From positions 1 to 33,682 of the forward strand of contig JAOXRY010000284.1 in NCBI GenBank assembly GCA_025800305.1: a DNA stretch of 33,682 bases. The letters run 5' to 3'. The notes under the pieces were generated by a model, which was not told the DNA's origin, made no database searches, and saw only the letters and a program-made list of their open reading frames with translations. Position numbers and translations under genes: made by a program. The DNA comes from Campylobacterales bacterium. GTDB lineage: Bacteria > Campylobacterota > Campylobacteria > Campylobacterales > SZUA-545. Shown in pieces: positions 1-9,311 of this stretch (its first letter is position 1; each line of letters begins with the position of its first letter).

Positions 1-530
1 GCGATTCCAATAGAGCTTCCCAGCCTTAAAGGTTTTAAAATAACAGGAAGACTCATCTTCAGATCTTCACCCTCTTTTAAAAGCTCATAGTCTAAAACAT
101 CCACACCAATATTCTGTGCGTAATTTTTTGTAAAAAGTTTATTAAAACTCATTACACTTGCTTCTGTTCTTGGCCCAATAAAAGGTATATCAAAAAACTC
201 TAGCATTGAAGCTAATTTTCCATCTTCTCCATCACCACCATGGACAAGATTTATAACAACACCAGCTTCAATCTTTTTAGAACCAAACATAGAAGAAGAA
301 CTAAACCCACCTCTCTCCATATTCATTTTTTTCTCTTTTTTATAATCACCACTGGAAAAAGTTTTTGATTTCATTTTCTCACCAGAGATCTGATATAGAT
401 CTCTTGCTTTATCAACAAAGATAAAATTTAAATTGTGTAAATTTTCAAGTTTTTTCTTTAGTGTAATTGCTGTTACGATACTAATCTCATGCTCGTAACT
501 AATACCACCAAATAATAGGGTCAAAGTCAT
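1..530 (-). CDS. ddl: D-alanine--D-alanine ligase, N-terminal part (truncated by window edge)
   Basis: Minus-strand frame from ATG at 530 open to the window edge: MTLTLLFGGISYEHEISIVTAITLKKKL...INLVHGGDGEDGKLASMLEFFDIPFIGPRTEASVMSFNKLFTKNYAQNIGV...PVILKPLRLGSSIGI; typical Ddl motifs (HGxxGEDG, GSSIG). Not in the ORF track because its stop lies outside the window. Confidence 0.9.
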   Translation of the reverse strand, partial: MTLTLLFGGISYEHEISIVTAITLKKKLENLHNLNFIFVDKARDLYQISGEKMKSKTFSSGDYKKEKKMNMERGGFSSSSMFGSKKIEAGVVINLVHGGDGEDGKLASMLEFFDIPFIGPRTEASVMSFNKLFTKNYAQNIGVDVLDYELLKEGEDLKMSLPVILKPLRLGSSIGI

Positions 531-547
531 TTATAATTCTCTTTAAT

Positions 548-1114
548 TTATTTTTGAAATTTTGCTAAGGCTTCTTTAACAAGATCTTCAACAGTAGTTC
601 CACTACAAGTTCCAAGAACCTTGTTAATCATCTCTTTTTTAAAACCTAATGTCTCAAGAGCCATAGTAGCTTCATACACAGCTTGTGTTTTTGGAGAGCT
701 ATCGGTTGCCACAAGTTGAGAAGAAAATTCTCCCAGCTGAACTAAGATAAGTCCACCTGATTTGTTTCCAATTCCTGGAACTTTGGTAATTGTTTTAAGA
801 TCTTGGTTTGCCACAACCTCCGCAAAAGCTGATGGAGAAAATGTTGAACAAATCGCCATGGCAACCTTTGGTCCAACACCATTTACTTTTAAAAGCATCT
901 CAAACATCTTCTGCTCATTAGGATCTAAAAATCCAAAAAGTGTCTGTGAGTCTTCTCTGTAGATTGCTGTAGTTAAAAATGTAACTTCATCATCTAAAAT
1001 AGCTGAATAACAGCTAAGAGAGATATTTATTCTATATATAACCCCTCCTGCTGTCTCTACATCACAATGGGAAAGCTCTTTTGTAAATATTTTGCCTTTA
1101 ATTCCTGATATCAC
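548..1114 (-). CDS. ruvA: Holliday junction branch migration protein RuvA
   Basis: 188 aa ORF; MISGIKGKI N-terminus, helix-hairpin-helix segments LLKVNGVGPKVAMAI and ITKVPGIGNKSGGLI. Confidence 0.92.
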   Translation of the reverse strand: MISGIKGKIFTKELSHCDVETAGGVIYRINISLSCYSAILDDEVTFLTTAIYREDSQTLFGFLDPNEQKMFEMLLKVNGVGPKVAMAICSTFSPSAFAEVVANQDLKTITKVPGIGNKSGGLILVQLGEFSSQLVATDSSPKTQAVYEATMALETLGFKKEMINKVLGTCSGTTVEDLVKEALAKFQK

Positions 1115-1144
1115 TTATTTAATTCTCTTTTCTGTTTATAATAT

Positions 1145-3022
1145 TTAGGATTCTTCATCTTGACCAACAACGTAGATCTCAAATCCCTCTTCCACATCTT
1201 CAAGACTCTTTTGTCTAATTCGTATCTCTCTTGCGTAGTCTTCCTCTTCTGGAAGATAAACATACTCTTTTGGAGGCATCATAGTTTTAAACATAATTTT
1301 ATTGTAGCCTTTCCATGTGTCCTCATTAATCACAGAAGAAGCAAGTACAACACTTTGTAACTCATTTACCTGTGCTACTTTTATTTTATGTTTTTCATCT
1401 ACTTTTTGGATCTCTTCCCGAAGTTTTTTTGCTTTTTTTAAGTCATCTTGATATGCTTTATACTTATCAACAAAGATTTTTTCAGAAGAAATACCTTTTG
1501 CTTTCTCTTTATCTAATCTTTTTTTAATCTCATCAACCCCTGGCTTATTTCTTTTAATCACATTATTTAAAGCTTGATATTTTCCTAGATAAACTTTTTT
1601 TCTAGCTTTTAATTCATTGACCTCATTAACAACTAGACGAATCTTGATTCTATCTTGCTTTGTAGCACCAGCATCCATAACAATAGTATTCTCACCACCG
1701 CTATCCATATTCTTAATATAGACTCTATTTTTAGCAAAAATTGTTACATTTGAATCTAATTCATCAATTTCTAGTTCTTCACAGTGGATTTTTCCACCTT
1801 TGGCTTTTTTTATTACTGCTTTTTTGCAGTAGAGATCTCCACCTTCAAATTGATTAATATCTGCTGTTTGACACTGTAAGAATCCTCTTAGATTATTAAC
1901 ATTGGCATCTGTACATGTTATTTTACTTGTTCCGTGGGTACTTCCATGGACAACAACATTAATAGCTTTAACTTCCGCTTTACTACCAATGTTCCCACCG
2001 ATATTGATATTCGAAGTCTCTACCTTCATATTTGTACCAATATCGTCTTCTCCTTCACCACCATTTGTTGTAATAGTAATATTCTTGTCTAGATCTGTTA
2101 CGATATTTCCTGTCTCTTTAAAGTTAATAGAGGTAACAGCCATATCCTCGCCAATTTTTAAGATCTTGTTTTTAACACTTACAAATCCCTCTTTTTTAGC
2201 ATAGTACAAAAATCCACTGTCTGTTTTTTCAATTCTTATTGTTTCTTTATCAGGTTTTAATGAGTCTTTAAAAATATCTCTTGGTCTCGTAATTGGAATA
2301 TGCTTTCCATTAAATCCTCGACCTGCAACTCCCAATGAGGACTTTTTATATTCAACAACAAGATCTCCTTCATTTACCTCTTGAACAAAACCTCTGTCTG
2401 CGTAATCGATTTTTTCATCTTCTGAAATAGTCTTTTTATTGTAATGAAAAATCATCTTATCATTATTTGTAGGAGTAGGAGCCACCCAATTAGCTAAAGG
2501 TAGCTTTATATCATCAAGAATATTGCCATGATTTTTTATCTCTTGGGCACACTCTTTTATAGTTGCTCTTAAATCATCATCTTTAACATTAACAAGCATT
2601 CCAAGTTTGATTTTTCGCTTATTTATTTCATCTATTAAAATATCTTCAATATCTGTTGTATGTTCGAAAGTTGATTCTTTTTTTAACACACCTGTAGCTT
2701 TTGTGTGGTATTTATCAACTCCTACCTCAAGACTTAGTTTAATTGGCTGTTGTGCCAATTTCGGTCTTATATTTACTTCATATGATTGTTTAATATCAAT
2801 TTTACTTGATCTTAAAAAAGCCTCATCATTATTGATTTTCTCAATTACTTTAGGGGATAATGGAACATATTTGTCTCCATTAGGAAGCTTTACTCCTGTT
2901 GATACATTTAAGATATCAAAATCAATTCTTGACGGCTGAACTTTAAATTTTTTTGAAACTTTTTTTATAAATTCTGGTATATTAGATGTCTTAGATATAA
3001 ATGGCTTAAAATCGTTTGTCAA
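1145..3022 (-). CDS. DUF342 / FapA-like protein (flagellar assembly protein A type)
   Basis: 625 aa; beta-helix-like central region (GGNIGSKAEVKAINVVVHGSTHGTSKITCTDANV), followed by a coiled-coil tail; location next to ruvA/murJ. Confidence 0.7.
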   Translation of the reverse strand: MTNDFKPFISKTSNIPEFIKKVSKKFKVQPSRIDFDILNVSTGVKLPNGDKYVPLSPKVIEKINNDEAFLRSSKIDIKQSYEVNIRPKLAQQPIKLSLEVGVDKYHTKATGVLKKESTFEHTTDIEDILIDEINKRKIKLGMLVNVKDDDLRATIKECAQEIKNHGNILDDIKLPLANWVAPTPTNNDKMIFHYNKKTISEDEKIDYADRGFVQEVNEGDLVVEYKKSSLGVAGRGFNGKHIPITRPRDIFKDSLKPDKETIRIEKTDSGFLYYAKKEGFVSVKNKILKIGEDMAVTSINFKETGNIVTDLDKNITITTNGGEGEDDIGTNMKVETSNINIGGNIGSKAEVKAINVVVHGSTHGTSKITCTDANVNNLRGFLQCQTADINQFEGGDLYCKKAVIKKAKGGKIHCEELEIDELDSNVTIFAKNRVYIKNMDSGGENTIVMDAGATKQDRIKIRLVVNEVNELKARKKVYLGKYQALNNVIKRNKPGVDEIKKRLDKEKAKGISSEKIFVDKYKAYQDDLKKAKKLREEIQKVDEKHKIKVAQVNELQSVVLASSVINEDTWKGYNKIMFKTMMPPKEYVYLPEEEDYAREIRIRQKSLEDVEEGFEIYVVGQDEES

Positions 3023-3091
3023 ACTCTTCCCTAAAATTCTTTAAAATTTTTTACATTATAGCAAAATGTAAACTCTGGTAGAATTATCGGC

Positions 3092-4480
3092 ATGTTTAAA
3101 GCAATTTTTACCAATTCTTTTGGTATTTTAGTTTCAAGAGTTTTAGGATTTATAAGAGACCTTCTAACAGCCTCAATCCTTGGTGCTAATATTTACTCAG
3201 ATATATTTTTTGTAGCATTTAAACTTCCCAATCTTTTTAGAAGAATTTTCGCAGAAGGTGCTTTCACACAAGCTTTTCTCCCAAGCTTTATCAGTGCCCA
3301 TAAAAAAGGAAGATTTACAGTAGAAATATTTGCAAGACTAATGGGGATAATTCTACTACTATCAATAATCGTAACAATCTTTAGTGAGCTTACAACAAAG
3401 CTTATTGCATTTGGATTTGATGATGAAACAGTAGCCATTGCTTCTACATTCACAGCTATTAACTTTTACTATCTAGATCTGATCTTCGTTGTGACTTTTT
3501 TATCAGCCTTGCTTCACTATAGAAAACACTTTGCTACAACATCCTTTTCAACTGCCCTTTTAAATATCTCCCTAATTGGAGCTTTACTTATCTCAAAAGA
3601 CATGGGGAAAATTGATATTGTTTGGTATCTCTCATGGGGTGTTATTGTTGGTGGTATTTTACAAGTTATTGTCCATATCATAGCTATCAAACAAGTAAAA
3701 ATGTGTAAAGTTCTTGTAGTTGGTTTGAGGTCTAAAAAAGAAGATAAAAACGACAGAAAAAGATTTTACAACTCTTTTATCCCAGCAATTTTCGGATCTT
3801 CCACAGCTCACATCTCTGCATTCTTAGATACCTTTTTAGCATCATTTCTAATTGCAGGAAGTATCAGCTACCTATACTATGCCAACAGAATCTTACAACT
3901 CCCACTAGCTCTTTTTGCCATAGCAACAGCCACAGCCCTCTTCCCGACAATCGCAAAAGCCCTAAAAAGAGACGATGAAAACGAAGCCATAAGACTTCTA
4001 GAAAAATCTTTCTGGATCTTAACAGCCCTTCTAAGTATGTCCACTTTAGGAGCAATAGTCCTAAACCAAGAGATAATCTCTTTGCTTTTTGAAAGAGGAG
4101 CTTTCACAGAGAAAGACACTCTCCAAACAGCTCAGATCTTAACAATGTACATGGTCGGTCTTATCCCTTTTGGTATCGCTAAGATCTTTAGCCTCTGGCT
4201 CTATGGAAAACATCAACAAAAAACAGCAGCGATTATTTCTGCTAAAGCTTTAGGAGTAAATATTGTTTTTGCTCTGCTTTTAATAACACCTTTTGAAGCT
4301 CAGGGGCTTGCTCTTGCTTCTTCTATTGGGGGGGTTACTCTTCTTTATTTGAGTTTGAAGGAGTTTGGGTTTAGTCGGTTTTTTCCTATGATTAAGATGA
4401 AGTATGTTGGGTTGCTGGTGATTGCTTTATTTGTTGAGTATGGGATTTTAAAATTATTGCTTAATAATTTTTCTGCCTAA
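3092..4480 (+). CDS. murJ: Lipid II flippase MurJ (MviN family)
   Basis: 462 aa polytopic protein; SFGILVSRVLGFIRDLLTASILG and KLPNLFRRIFAEGAFTQAFLP are hallmark MurJ motifs. Confidence 0.93.
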   Translation: MFKAIFTNSFGILVSRVLGFIRDLLTASILGANIYSDIFFVAFKLPNLFRRIFAEGAFTQAFLPSFISAHKKGRFTVEIFARLMGIILLLSIIVTIFSELTTKLIAFGFDDETVAIASTFTAINFYYLDLIFVVTFLSALLHYRKHFATTSFSTALLNISLIGALLISKDMGKIDIVWYLSWGVIVGGILQVIVHIIAIKQVKMCKVLVVGLRSKKEDKNDRKRFYNSFIPAIFGSSTAHISAFLDTFLASFLIAGSISYLYYANRILQLPLALFAIATATALFPTIAKALKRDDENEAIRLLEKSFWILTALLSMSTLGAIVLNQEIISLLFERGAFTEKDTLQTAQILTMYMVGLIPFGIAKIFSLWLYGKHQQKTAAIISAKALGVNIVFALLLITPFEAQGLALASSIGGVTLLYLSLKEFGFSRFFPMIKMKYVGLLVIALFVEYGILKLLLNNFSA

Positions 4481-4742
4481 ATATTGCCAAAACATACACT
4501 ATTTCTTTTTTAATTTTAAAGACTACCGTGTACCCTTTAAATATTAGATCTCTAATATTCTCATCATCATGATAATAACTCTTACGATATTTTAATGGCA
4601 TAAACTCTAGATTTTTTATTTGTTCTTTTAATAAATTTAGAAATTTTACTGCTTTAACCTCAGAATCATTTTTGGAAATAAAGTCTCTTATAATAATGAG
4701 ATCTTCAACCGCACTTGGCTCAATTTTTATTTTATAGATCAT
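4461..4742 (-). CDS. RelE/ParE-superfamily toxin
   Basis: 93 aa: MIYKIKIEPSAVEDLIIIRDFISKNDS...KNLEFMPLKYRKSYYHDDENIRDLIFKGYTVVFKIKKEIVYVLAIFRQKNY, typical ParE/RelE fold pattern; overlaps the upstream antitoxin by 1 nt (TAATG) and the convergent murJ 3' end by 20 nt. Confidence 0.8.
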   Translation of the reverse strand: MIYKIKIEPSAVEDLIIIRDFISKNDSEVKAVKFLNLLKEQIKNLEFMPLKYRKSYYHDDENIRDLIFKGYTVVFKIKKEIVYVLAIFRQKNY

Positions 4743-4972
4743 TAATTAGAAATAGCTTTTTCAAAAGCTTCATCTAAAGACACACCTTTACCTGTAGAGA
4801 TATTATTTACAGCCTCTGAGACTTTTTTTCTTCCATCACTTTTTGATAATACTAACTCATCTGGATAGTTACCATCTTCTTCTATAGTAACTTTATCTTT
4901 TGGCAGTAAATCCAGTAGTCCCATAAATTTGGAATAAATACTATTATCAATATTCAATGTAATTGTATGCAT
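4742..4972 (-). CDS. Antitoxin of the adjacent RelE/ParE-type TA pair
   Basis: 76 aa acidic protein immediately upstream of and translationally coupled to the toxin; C-terminus GKGVSLDEAFEKAISN. Confidence 0.7.
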   Translation of the reverse strand: MHTITLNIDNSIYSKFMGLLDLLPKDKVTIEEDGNYPDELVLSKSDGRKKVSEAVNNISTGKGVSLDEAFEKAISN

Positions 4973-5012
4973 ATAAACTTCCTTAACATTATATAAATTT
5001 TCAAAACTGCTC

Positions 5013-5252
5013 TTATAGGTTTCTTACTTGAGATTGTCTTTCTTTAAATTCCTCTAATGTCTCCTTAAAACAAGTTTTATAAGAATTTCCTGATTGCTTT
5101 TCAAGAATATCTTTCCATTTTTTTGCTTTGTATGTTTTAACTGTACTTTCTGCCCATCCTGTCGCTTTAGAAATATCTCTTAGTGAAATGACTTTCCCAT
5201 TATTACTCTTAAAAAATTCATAGCATAATTCTGTTTTCTCATCATTAGTCAT
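5013..5252 (-). CDS. Small helix-turn-helix protein of unknown function
   Basis: 79 aa; ISLRDISKATGWAESTVKTYKAKKW looks like an HTH; same strand, between the methylase and the TA pair. Confidence 0.5.
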   Translation of the reverse strand: MTNDEKTELCYEFFKSNNGKVISLRDISKATGWAESTVKTYKAKKWKDILEKQSGNSYKTCFKETLEEFKERQSQVRNL

Positions 5253-5297
5253 ATATTTTCCTTTTAAATTTATTTTATAAAAATAGAAAATATATTG

Positions 5298-6110
5298 TCA
5301 ATAGTTTTTTACTAGAACTTCGTAAACCTTACCTCTTTTTTCTCCGTCTGAATTTACAGATCGACTAGCAAGTACACGGTCTATCTTAAAATTTTTATAA
5401 AGTTCTCTAACCAGATCTGTATCAGAATTTGAAAGTAGAAAGTATCCTCCTATTGAATCGATATACTCACAAAGTTCTTTCAGCCTTATCTGCATATCTT
5501 CATCAAACCCCTGATCTGTGTACGAAGTGAAACTAGATGTTGTGTTTATAGGAACATAAGGAGGATCGAAATAAATGAAATCACCTTCTTTTGTATTCTC
5601 TTTAACTGCTTTTTCAAAATCTCCATTAAGGATTTGTACATTTTTTAAATAATGACTACATTCATTAAGGTTTTCTTCATCTAGTATCTTAGGATTTTCA
5701 TAGTTAGCAAAAGGCACATTATGTTCTCCATTCCTATTTACACGATATAGTCCATTAAATCCTGTTTTATTTAAATATATAAAACGACTTGCTCTTTTTA
5801 CTTCTGACTCATTTATGTACGATGGATTTCTATCTTTTGATCTTATTTTATAATAATATTCTGGATTATTTTCATGGGTTTTTAAATCTTCAACTAGTTC
5901 ATTAAGACTATTTTTAACTACAGAATAAACATTCGTAAGTTCTGGATTATAATCATTGATAATTGCATTAAATGGCTTCAAATAAAAAAGTAAAGCTCCA
6001 CCACCAATAAATGGCTCGATATAGTTATTAAATTTTTTAGGTAATCTCTTTTCAATTTCAGGAATTAATTGCCTTTTCCCTCCAACCCATTTGATAAATG
6101 GCTTTGCCAT
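5298..6110 (-). CDS. dam: D12-class (Dam-like) N6-adenine DNA methyltransferase
   Basis: 270 aa; FIKWVGGKRQLIPEI (motif I region), DFIYFDPPYVPI (DPPY motif IV), FIGGGALLFYL; starts directly after the comM stop. Confidence 0.88.
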   Translation of the reverse strand: MAKPFIKWVGGKRQLIPEIEKRLPKKFNNYIEPFIGGGALLFYLKPFNAIINDYNPELTNVYSVVKNSLNELVEDLKTHENNPEYYYKIRSKDRNPSYINESEVKRASRFIYLNKTGFNGLYRVNRNGEHNVPFANYENPKILDEENLNECSHYLKNVQILNGDFEKAVKENTKEGDFIYFDPPYVPINTTSSFTSYTDQGFDEDMQIRLKELCEYIDSIGGYFLLSNSDTDLVRELYKNFKIDRVLASRSVNSDGEKRGKVYEVLVKNY

Positions 6111-7628
6111 TTAACTTCTTTTTCTATAACTAAGGGCTTCTAAAATATGTGACTTACTTATGCTTTTTTTATTATCTAAGTCTGCTATAGTTCTTGCTAC
6201 TCTCAACACTTTTCCTCTTCCTCTCATAGAAATTCCAAATTTTTCCAAAGCACCATTTAAAAAGTTTTCCAGTTCACTTGAAAGTTTGCAAAACTGTTCA
6301 AGATCTCTATCTTCAATTCTAGAATTGAAAACTTTCTGCCCTCTCTCTTTTTGTATTTGAAAAGCTTTTAAGACTTTTTCAAACATCTCTTTTGAGGTTG
6401 TTGTGCTTTTTCCATTAAGATCACTATCTCGCATCTCAATGAAAAGATCTATTCTATCTAAAAAAGGATCAGAAAGTCTGTTTTTGTATCTTTGAAGCTC
6501 CATATCTGAACATCTACAAAGATTCTTATCACTTAACAAATTCCCACAAGGACAAGGATTCATAGCCCCTACAAAAAGAAAATCTGTTTTGTATTCAACT
6601 TTAGAATTAACCCTAGAAATCAAAAGCTTTTTATCTTCCATAGGCTCTCGTAATGATTCTAATGTGCTTTTTCCAAAGTGTGGTAACTCATCAAACCACA
6701 AGATCCCTCGATTGGCATTGGAGATCTCCCCTATCTTTGCTCCACGACTTCCTCCACCAAATATACTAGCCTTTGTCGATGAGTGGTGGGGATTTTTAAA
6801 AGGTCTAATAGGTGTGAGATCTACCTTTTCACTATTAAGAGATTTTGCCATTGCTATTTCTAAGATCTCTTGGCGAGAAAGTGGAGGAAGAATATATCTA
6901 AGCCTTTTAGTAATCATACTTTTCCCACTTCCAGGACTTCCGCTAAAAAGAATATTGTGAAAACCAGTAGCAGCAATAAGAGCTGATCTAAGAGCTACGG
7001 TCTGCCCTTTCACTTCTTTAAAGTCCTCTTCAAAACTCTTTACATAGAAATATTTCTCATCAAGATCTAAAAAGTTAAACCCTAGATCTTCACTCTCTAC
7101 AACTTCTCTACTCTCTTTATTAACAAAAAACTCAATAGCTTCTGCCAAAGTATCAACACCATAAACAGTAATTCCATAAATACTAGCAACTGTTTTGGCT
7201 ACATCTTTTGGAACTAATACTGTCAGATCTTTTTGGGTATTACTAAGACTTAAAATTGTCCCAAACAAAGAAGAGGTCGAACGAACTTTCCCATCAAGAC
7301 CTAGCTCCCCAAAGCAATAAATATTTTTAAAATCTATCTCTTGTTTATCCAGACCAATCAAAAGAGCAATAGGAAGATCAAAGAGACTTCCTCTTTTGGA
7401 TCTATCAGAAGGAGCTAGAGAAACAGTAATCCGTAGAGGTGGAAAAGTGTATTCATTAAGCAATAGTGCAGACTTTATCCGCTCCTTACTCTCTCGTATC
7501 GCCTCATCACCAAGTCCTACGATACTAAAATTAGGAAGTCCTTTTGTAAAACTAGCTTCAATCTCCACAGAAAAAGCTTCAACACCATCAAGTCCAGCAG
7601 AATGTAATCTCTTAATTTGTTTATTCAT
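6111..7628 (-). CDS. comM: YifB/ComM family Mg-chelatase-like AAA+ ATPase
   Basis: 505 aa; SIVGLGDEAIRESKERIKSAL, Walker A FSGSPGSGKSMI, NPCPCGN motif, C-terminal MgChl domain. Confidence 0.92.
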   Translation of the reverse strand: MNKQIKRLHSAGLDGVEAFSVEIEASFTKGLPNFSIVGLGDEAIRESKERIKSALLLNEYTFPPLRITVSLAPSDRSKRGSLFDLPIALLIGLDKQEIDFKNIYCFGELGLDGKVRSTSSLFGTILSLSNTQKDLTVLVPKDVAKTVASIYGITVYGVDTLAEAIEFFVNKESREVVESEDLGFNFLDLDEKYFYVKSFEEDFKEVKGQTVALRSALIAATGFHNILFSGSPGSGKSMITKRLRYILPPLSRQEILEIAMAKSLNSEKVDLTPIRPFKNPHHSSTKASIFGGGSRGAKIGEISNANRGILWFDELPHFGKSTLESLREPMEDKKLLISRVNSKVEYKTDFLFVGAMNPCPCGNLLSDKNLCRCSDMELQRYKNRLSDPFLDRIDLFIEMRDSDLNGKSTTTSKEMFEKVLKAFQIQKERGQKVFNSRIEDRDLEQFCKLSSELENFLNGALEKFGISMRGRGKVLRVARTIADLDNKKSISKSHILEALSYRKRS

Positions 7629-7667
7629 TTTGATATTTTAATAAATAATGGTAATATTTTTCTAATT

Positions 7668-7686
7668 ACATTACAAATTGTAATGT
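7668..7686. promoter_or_regulatory. Perfect 9-1-9 inverted repeat ACATTACAA-A-TTGTAATGT, candidate operator
   Basis: Arms are exact reverse complements; located in the divergent gap between comM (start 7628) and the small ORF at 7711. Confidence 0.45.
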
Positions 7687-7710
7687 GACAAATAATACAA
7701 GCGGCTTTTT

Positions 7711-7953
7711 ATGGTACTATATGGAATATTATTAGGTATCTTCATGTTTATAATAGGGTTTACTTTAGCATTGATACTTGCTGCTTTTCAAAGTATTAAT
7801 GATTTTCTTTTTTCCAACCCTAAAAAAATTACTAGCATTGTTATTGGGTTAATTATTGGTGGTGGGTTAAGTGTATTTTTTAATGTTCCCTATACTATTG
7901 AATTAATTTTTAGTGGTGGTATAATAGGATTAATAGTTGGATTCTTTATTTAG
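7711..7953 (+). CDS. Small hydrophobic membrane protein, unknown
   Basis: 80 aa, hydrophobic throughout, two to three predicted TM segments. Confidence 0.45.
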   Translation: MVLYGILLGIFMFIIGFTLALILAAFQSINDFLFSNPKKITSIVIGLIIGGGLSVFFNVPYTIELIFSGGIIGLIVGFFI

Positions 7954-8200
7954 TATAAAGTGGGTTTTTATTATTTTTGCTTCCTATTTAGCTCTTCTAA
8001 CTCTTATAAATATTGGCAAAATAAATTTTTTTGTTTTTTTAAATCATCCACAGTTTGTTCTTAAAGCTATTGGTATTTCTTTTCTTTCCTCTCTAATAGG
8101 ATTTCTTATAAACGGGTACTTTTCAACTGTAATAATACTGTATGGATTAATAGGCTTTATTATATACCTACTTTACTTTTTATTCATAGAAAACTACTAA
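7937..8200 (+). CDS. Small hydrophobic membrane protein, unknown
   Basis: 87 aa, TTG start as tracked, overlaps the preceding ORF by 17 nt; similar hydropathy to it. Confidence 0.4.
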   Translation: MDSLFSIKWVFIIFASYLALLTLINIGKINFFVFLNHPQFVLKAIGISFLSSLIGFLINGYFSTVIILYGLIGFIIYLLYFLFIENY

Positions 8201-8202
8201 GC

Positions 8203-8718
8203 TTACTTCTTCTTATTAGCTTTCTTCCACTCTTTTTCAAATTTCTTACGTTTAAGCATTGGAAGTCTCTCAACAAAAAGTTTTCCATTAAGATGATCGA
8301 TTTCATGCTGAACGGCAATTGCTAAAAGATCTGTAGCTTCTAAAATTTGGTTTTCACCATTTCTATCTTGATATTGGACAATAACATGTTGGGCTCTTGT
8401 AACATCTTCGTAGGTTTCTGGGACACTGAGACATCCCTCTTGATAAACAATTTCTCCATCCATCTCTGTAATAGTTGGATTAATAAGTTCTAAGACATCT
8501 TCTCTATGTTGAATCTCATCTTCTTCTCTTGGAAGGTTTATAACCAATGCTCTTTTTAAAACACCAACTTGCACAGCAGCTAAACCAATACCGTTGTACT
8601 CAATCATAGTATCGTACATATCATCTAAAAAAGTACCCAGTTCTTTATCGAACTGGGTAACTTCTTCTGATACTTTTTTTAGTAATGGATTTGGATATTT
8701 AACAACTTCTAAAGTCAT
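8203..8718 (-). CDS. def: Peptide deformylase
   Basis: 171 aa; GIGLAAVQVG, EGCLSVPE, QHEIDHLNGKLF motifs. Confidence 0.95.
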   Translation of the reverse strand: MTLEVVKYPNPLLKKVSEEVTQFDKELGTFLDDMYDTMIEYNGIGLAAVQVGVLKRALVINLPREEDEIQHREDVLELINPTITEMDGEIVYQEGCLSVPETYEDVTRAQHVIVQYQDRNGENQILEATDLLAIAVQHEIDHLNGKLFVERLPMLKRKKFEKEWKKANKKK

Positions 8719-8724
8719 AAAGGT

Positions 8725-9309
8725 CTACTTTGAACTTCTCTCTACAACTTTATCGATAACACCGTACTCCATCGCTTCTTTTGCACTCATGAAAAAGTCT
8801 CTATCTGTATCTTTTTCAATTGTCTTAAAAGTCTTTCCTGTGTTTTTAGAAAGAATCGTATTAAGATCTTTCTTCATTCTATTAATTTCATCAGCTTGAA
8901 TCTGAATATCAGTTGCTTGACCTTGAGCACCACCTAGTGGTTGGTGAAGCATAATTCTTGCATTTGGTAGAGCATATCTTTTTCCTGGTGTACCACACGA
9001 AAGTAAAAATGCTCCCATAGATGCAGCTTGACCAATACAAATTGTTACTACATCTGGTTTGATGTAGTTCATTGTGTCATACATTGCCATACCACTTGTT
9101 ACAACTCCACCTGGAGAGTTGATATAGAAGTAGATATCCTTATTTGGATCTTCTGCTTCTAAAAATAGCAATTGAGCAACAACCGAAGCAGATACTTGGT
9201 CATTAACTTCACCACTTAACATTACAATTCTATCTTTTAAAAGTCTAGAATAGATATCGTAACTTCTCTCCCCTCTTCCTGTTTTTTCAATTACGTAAGG
9301 GACTACCAT
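8725..9309 (-). CDS. clpP: ATP-dependent Clp protease proteolytic subunit
   Basis: 194 aa; [48 protein letters not shown]. Confidence 0.97.
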   Translation of the reverse strand: MVVPYVIEKTGRGERSYDIYSRLLKDRIVMLSGEVNDQVSASVVAQLLFLEAEDPNKDIYFYINSPGGVVTSGMAMYDTMNYIKPDVVTICIGQAASMGAFLLSCGTPGKRYALPNARIMLHQPLGGAQGQATDIQIQADEINRMKKDLNTILSKNTGKTFKTIEKDTDRDFFMSAKEAMEYGVIDKVVERSSK

Positions 9310-9311
9310 AA

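Noticed and set aside
1160-2939. Plus-strand ORFs 1160-1360, 1902-2204, 2607-2939 opposite the DUF342 gene
   Set aside because: Antisense shadows of a convincing 625-aa CDS; no recognisable motifs or start context.
3193-4119. Minus-strand ORFs inside murJ
   Set aside because: Antisense shadow frames of a clear MurJ coding sequence.
4461-6110. Complete restriction-modification or phage-defence island
   Set aside because: Only a methylase, a small HTH protein and a TA pair are present; no endonuclease or other defence effector is recognisable.
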